DNA of 23,228 bases, taken from an uncultured Rhodocyclaceae bacterium. GTDB lineage: Bacteria > Pseudomonadota > Gammaproteobacteria > Burkholderiales > Rhodocyclaceae. Below are positions 20,985 to 23,228 of this stretch, piece after piece; position 1 is the first letter of the stretch; every line of letters begins with the position of its first letter. A model generated the notes under the pieces. The model had not been told where the DNA came from. It did not search any database and worked only from the letters and a program-made list of their open reading frames with translations. The stretch is from positions 1-23,228 of the forward strand of contig CAIYZZ010000356.1 in NCBI GenBank assembly GCA_903930805.1. Reading direction: 5' to 3'. Position numbers and translations under genes: made by a program.

Positions 20985-23228
20985 CTATGAACGCAGATGG
21001 TTGGCATCCACCACGGCGAGAGCAGTCATATTGACCAGCCGACGCACGGTGGCGGTAGAGGTAAGAATATGCACCGGCTTGGCTGCGCCGAGCAAAATCG
21101 GGCCGACGGTGATGCCATCGCCATTGGTTTCCTTCAGGAGATTGAAGGCAATGTTGGCGGCATCGACGTTGGGCATGATCAGCAGGTTGGCTTCGCCCTT
21201 GAGCCGGCAGCCGGTATTCAGGCGTGAGCGCAGGGCTTCATTGAGCGCGGCATCGCCATGCATTTCGCCATCGACTTCCAGTTCGGGTGCGCGTGCAGTA
21301 ATAATTTCCAGTGCACGGCTCATCTTGCGCGTCGCATCCGAGGGCACGCTGCCGAAGTTTGAGTGGGAGAGGAGCGCCACCTTGGGAATGACGCCGAAGC
21401 GGCGCACTTCTTCGGCCGCCATCAATGCCAGGTCGGCGACGAGGCCGGCATCCGGATCTTCGTTGACATAAGTGTCGCAGATGAACAGGGTGTGGCGCGG
21501 CAACAGTAGCAGGTTCATTGCCGCGAAGCAGTGGGCGCGGGGCTTCAGGCCGATGATCTCCTCGATATGGCGCAGGTGCTGGGCGTGGCGACCGACCATG
21601 CCGCAGATCATGGCATCGACATCGCCACGCCGCAGCAGCATTGCGCCGATCAGCGTGGTGTCGGAGCGCAGCGCCTGCTTGGCCATTTCCGGCGTGATGC
21701 CCTGGCGACCCATCAACTGGTGATACTCGGTCCACAGGTCGCGGTAACGCGGGTCGGAAAGCGGGTTGACGACCTCGAAGTCGACGCCAGCCCGGATGCG
21801 TAGCCCGGCCCGCAGCACGCGATGTTCGATCACCTCGGGGCGGCCGATCAGCACGGGGTTGGCGAGTCCTTCATCCTTGACTACCTGCACCGCGCGCAAC
21901 ACCCTCTCGTCCTCGCCTTCGCAGTAGATGACCCGCTTGGGGCTTTCCTTGGCGGCGGCGAAAACCGGTTTCATGACGAAGCCGGAGTGGTAGACGAAGC
22001 TGTTGAGCTGATCACGATAGGCGTTCAGATCGGTGATCGGGTGGCTCGCGACGCCGGAATCGGCTGCCGCCTGCGCCACGGCGGGCGCGATTTTCACGAT
22101 CAGGCGTGGGTCGAAAGGCCGTGGAATCAGGTATTCCGGACCGAAGGCAAGCGCCTCGCCGCCATAGGCCAGCGCCACCACGTCGGAAGCCTCGGCCTGC
22201 GCCAGTTCGGCGATGGCGCGCACGGCGGCAAGCTTCATCTGCTCGGTAATGGTTGAAGCACCGGCATCCAGCGCACCGCGAAAGATGAAGGGGAAACACA
22301 ATACGTTGTTGACCTGATTCGGGTAATCCGAGCGGCCGGTGGCGATGATGGCGTCGTCGCGCACCGCCTTGATTTCTTCGGGCAGGATTTCCGGCGTCGG
22401 GTTGGCGAGCGCGAGGATCAGCGGGTTTACCGCCATCTTCGCCACCATTTCTTTCTTCAATACGCCGCCGGCCGAGAGGCCGAGAAAAACGTCTGCGCCC
22501 TCGATCACCTCGGCCAGTGTGCGGGAATTGGTCTTCTTGGCGTAGCGAGCCTTGATCGGGTCCATGTCCTCGACACGGCCTTCATAGGCCACACCCTTGA
22601 TGTCGGTGACCCAGATGTTTTCAACCTTGACGCCGAGATTGACGAGCAGATCGAGGCAGGCCAGCGCGGCGGCACCGGCGCCGGAGGTCACCAGCTTGAC
22701 TGCACCGATATCCTTGCCAATAAGCTTCAAACCATTGAGAACCGCCGCGCCGACGACGATGGCCGTGCCGTGCTGGTCGTCGTGGAACACTGGGATTTTC
22801 ATGCGCTCGCGCAACTTGGCCTCGATGTAGAAACATTCCGGCGCCTTGATGTCTTCGAGGTTGATGCCGCCGAAGGTCGGCTCCATCGCGGCGATGGCGT
22901 CGATCAGTTTGTCGGGGTCGTTTTCAGCCAGTTCGATGTCGAAGACGTCGATGCCGGCAAACTTCTTGAACAACACCGCCTTGCCCTCCATCACCGGTTT
23001 TGCGGCAAGCGGGCCGATATTGCCCAGGCCCAGCACGGCCGTGCCGTTGGTGATGACGCCAACCAGATTTGCGCGCGACGTCAGCCTGCTGGCCTGCGCC
23101 GGATCGGCGACGATGGCATTGCAGGCGGCGGCGACGCCTGGTGAATAAGCCAGCGCGAGGTCGCGTTGATTGGTCAAACCCTTGGTCGGAACGACGGAGA
23201 TTTTTCCGGGGGTGGGAAACTCGTGGTA
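20985..23228 (-). CDS. maeB: NADP-dependent malic enzyme with phosphotransacetylase-like domain (5' end outside window)
   Basis: Oxidatively decarboxylates malate to pyruvate with NADP. The frame is open to the window edge, so the visible 747 codons lack only about ten N-terminal residues. The leading [18 protein letters not shown] matches the MaeB start, so the TTG at 23175-23177 is internal and not a start codon. The malic domain has [60 protein letters not shown] and the nucleotide-binding [14 protein letters not shown]. From about residue 430 a phosphotransacetylase-like domain follows ([35 protein letters not shown]). In this family that domain is regulatory, not catalytic, and senses acetyl-CoA. 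NADP preference is inferred from the two-domain type. The gene leads the qor-parA unit. Confidence 0.96.
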   Translation of the reverse strand, partial: YHEFPTPGKISVVPTKGLTNQRDLALAYSPGVAAACNAIVADPAQASRLTSRANLVGVITNGTAVLGLGNIGPLAAKPVMEGKAVLFKKFAGIDVFDIELAENDPDKLIDAIAAMEPTFGGINLEDIKAPECFYIEAKLRERMKIPVFHDDQHGTAIVVGAAVLNGLKLIGKDIGAVKLVTSGAGAAALACLDLLVNLGVKVENIWVTDIKGVAYEGRVEDMDPIKARYAKKTNSRTLAEVIEGADVFLGLSAGGVLKKEMVAKMAVNPLILALANPTPEILPEEIKAVRDDAIIATGRSDYPNQVNNVLCFPFIFRGALDAGASTITEQMKLAAVRAIAELAQAEASDVVALAYGGEALAFGPEYLIPRPFDPRLIVKIAPAVAQAAADSGVASHPITDLNAYRDQLNSFVYHSGFVMKPVFAAAKESPKRVIYCEGEDERVLRAVQVVKDEGLANPVLIGRPEVIEHRVLRAGLRIRAGVDFEVVNPLSDPRYRDLWTEYHQLMGRQGITPEMAKQALRSDTTLIGAMLLRRGDVDAMICGMVGRHAQHLRHIEEIIGLKPRAHCFAAMNLLLLPRHTLFICDTYVNEDPDAGLVADLALMAAEEVRRFGVIPKVALLSHSNFGSVPSDATRKMSRALEIITARAPELEVDGEMHGDAALNEALRSRLNTGCRLKGEANLLIMPNVDAANIAFNLLKETNGDGITVGPILLGAAKPVHILTSTATVRRLVNMTALAVVDANHLRS

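Noticed and set aside
1-23228. CRISPR arrays, tRNA or rRNA genes, insertion sequences, phage or defence islands
   Set aside because: No spaced direct repeats, no tRNA-like cloverleaf, no transposase or integrase motifs and no recognisable defence genes were seen on reading both strands. The EVE gene alone is not evidence of a defence island.

Overview
The window is about 23 kb of densely packed, GC-rich proteobacterial chromosome. The gene families and order suggest a betaproteobacterium, most likely near Rhodocyclales: a ZapB-like protein, zapA, 6S RNA, an EAL-HDOD protein and an EVE protein in a row, NtrC/sigma-54 control of glnA, a long-form NadA, and a TRAP-based malonate operon. This placement comes from gene content and order only; no rRNA gene is present. 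I see no insertion sequence, phage, CRISPR array or tRNA.

Layout. Positions 1-1006 (minus) hold glnA, cut by the window edge, behind a textbook sigma-54 promoter with two NtrC sites. The upstream site overlaps the end of a cation-efflux gene (1214-2149, minus). A plus-strand block follows: nadA, mtgA and a CorA-type channel with an MgtE-like N-terminal domain (2218-5556). Facing it is a vitamin B12 uptake unit on the minus strand (5563-8846): promoter, cobalamin riboswitch, btuB, btuF. Positions 8969-12293 (plus) hold a ZapB-like coiled-coil gene, zapA, 6S RNA with its terminator, a degenerate EAL-HDOD gene, an EVE-domain gene and a TauE/SafE permease gene.

Positions 12282-18221 (minus) form a five-gene malonate operon. 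The TRAP transporter DctPQM imports malonate, MatB makes malonyl-CoA, and malonyl-CoA decarboxylase turns it into acetyl-CoA. The genes overlap or nearly touch, and no dedicated regulator gene is visible. Its promoter overlaps that of a divergent diguanylate cyclase gene (18299-19360). The last unit (19357-23228, minus) runs maeB (malic enzyme, 5' end outside the window), qor and an orphan ParA-like ATPase gene.

Most genes are conserved housekeeping or catabolic genes, and I do not see a wholly new system. The items most worth a second look are a dispersed ~22-26 bp repeat with three close copies (one in an intergenic region, two inside reading frames), the MgtE_N-CorA hybrid with GMS in place of the GMN signature, the near-enteric spacing of the glnA control region, and the overlapping divergent promoters at the malonate operon, which share an inverted repeat.
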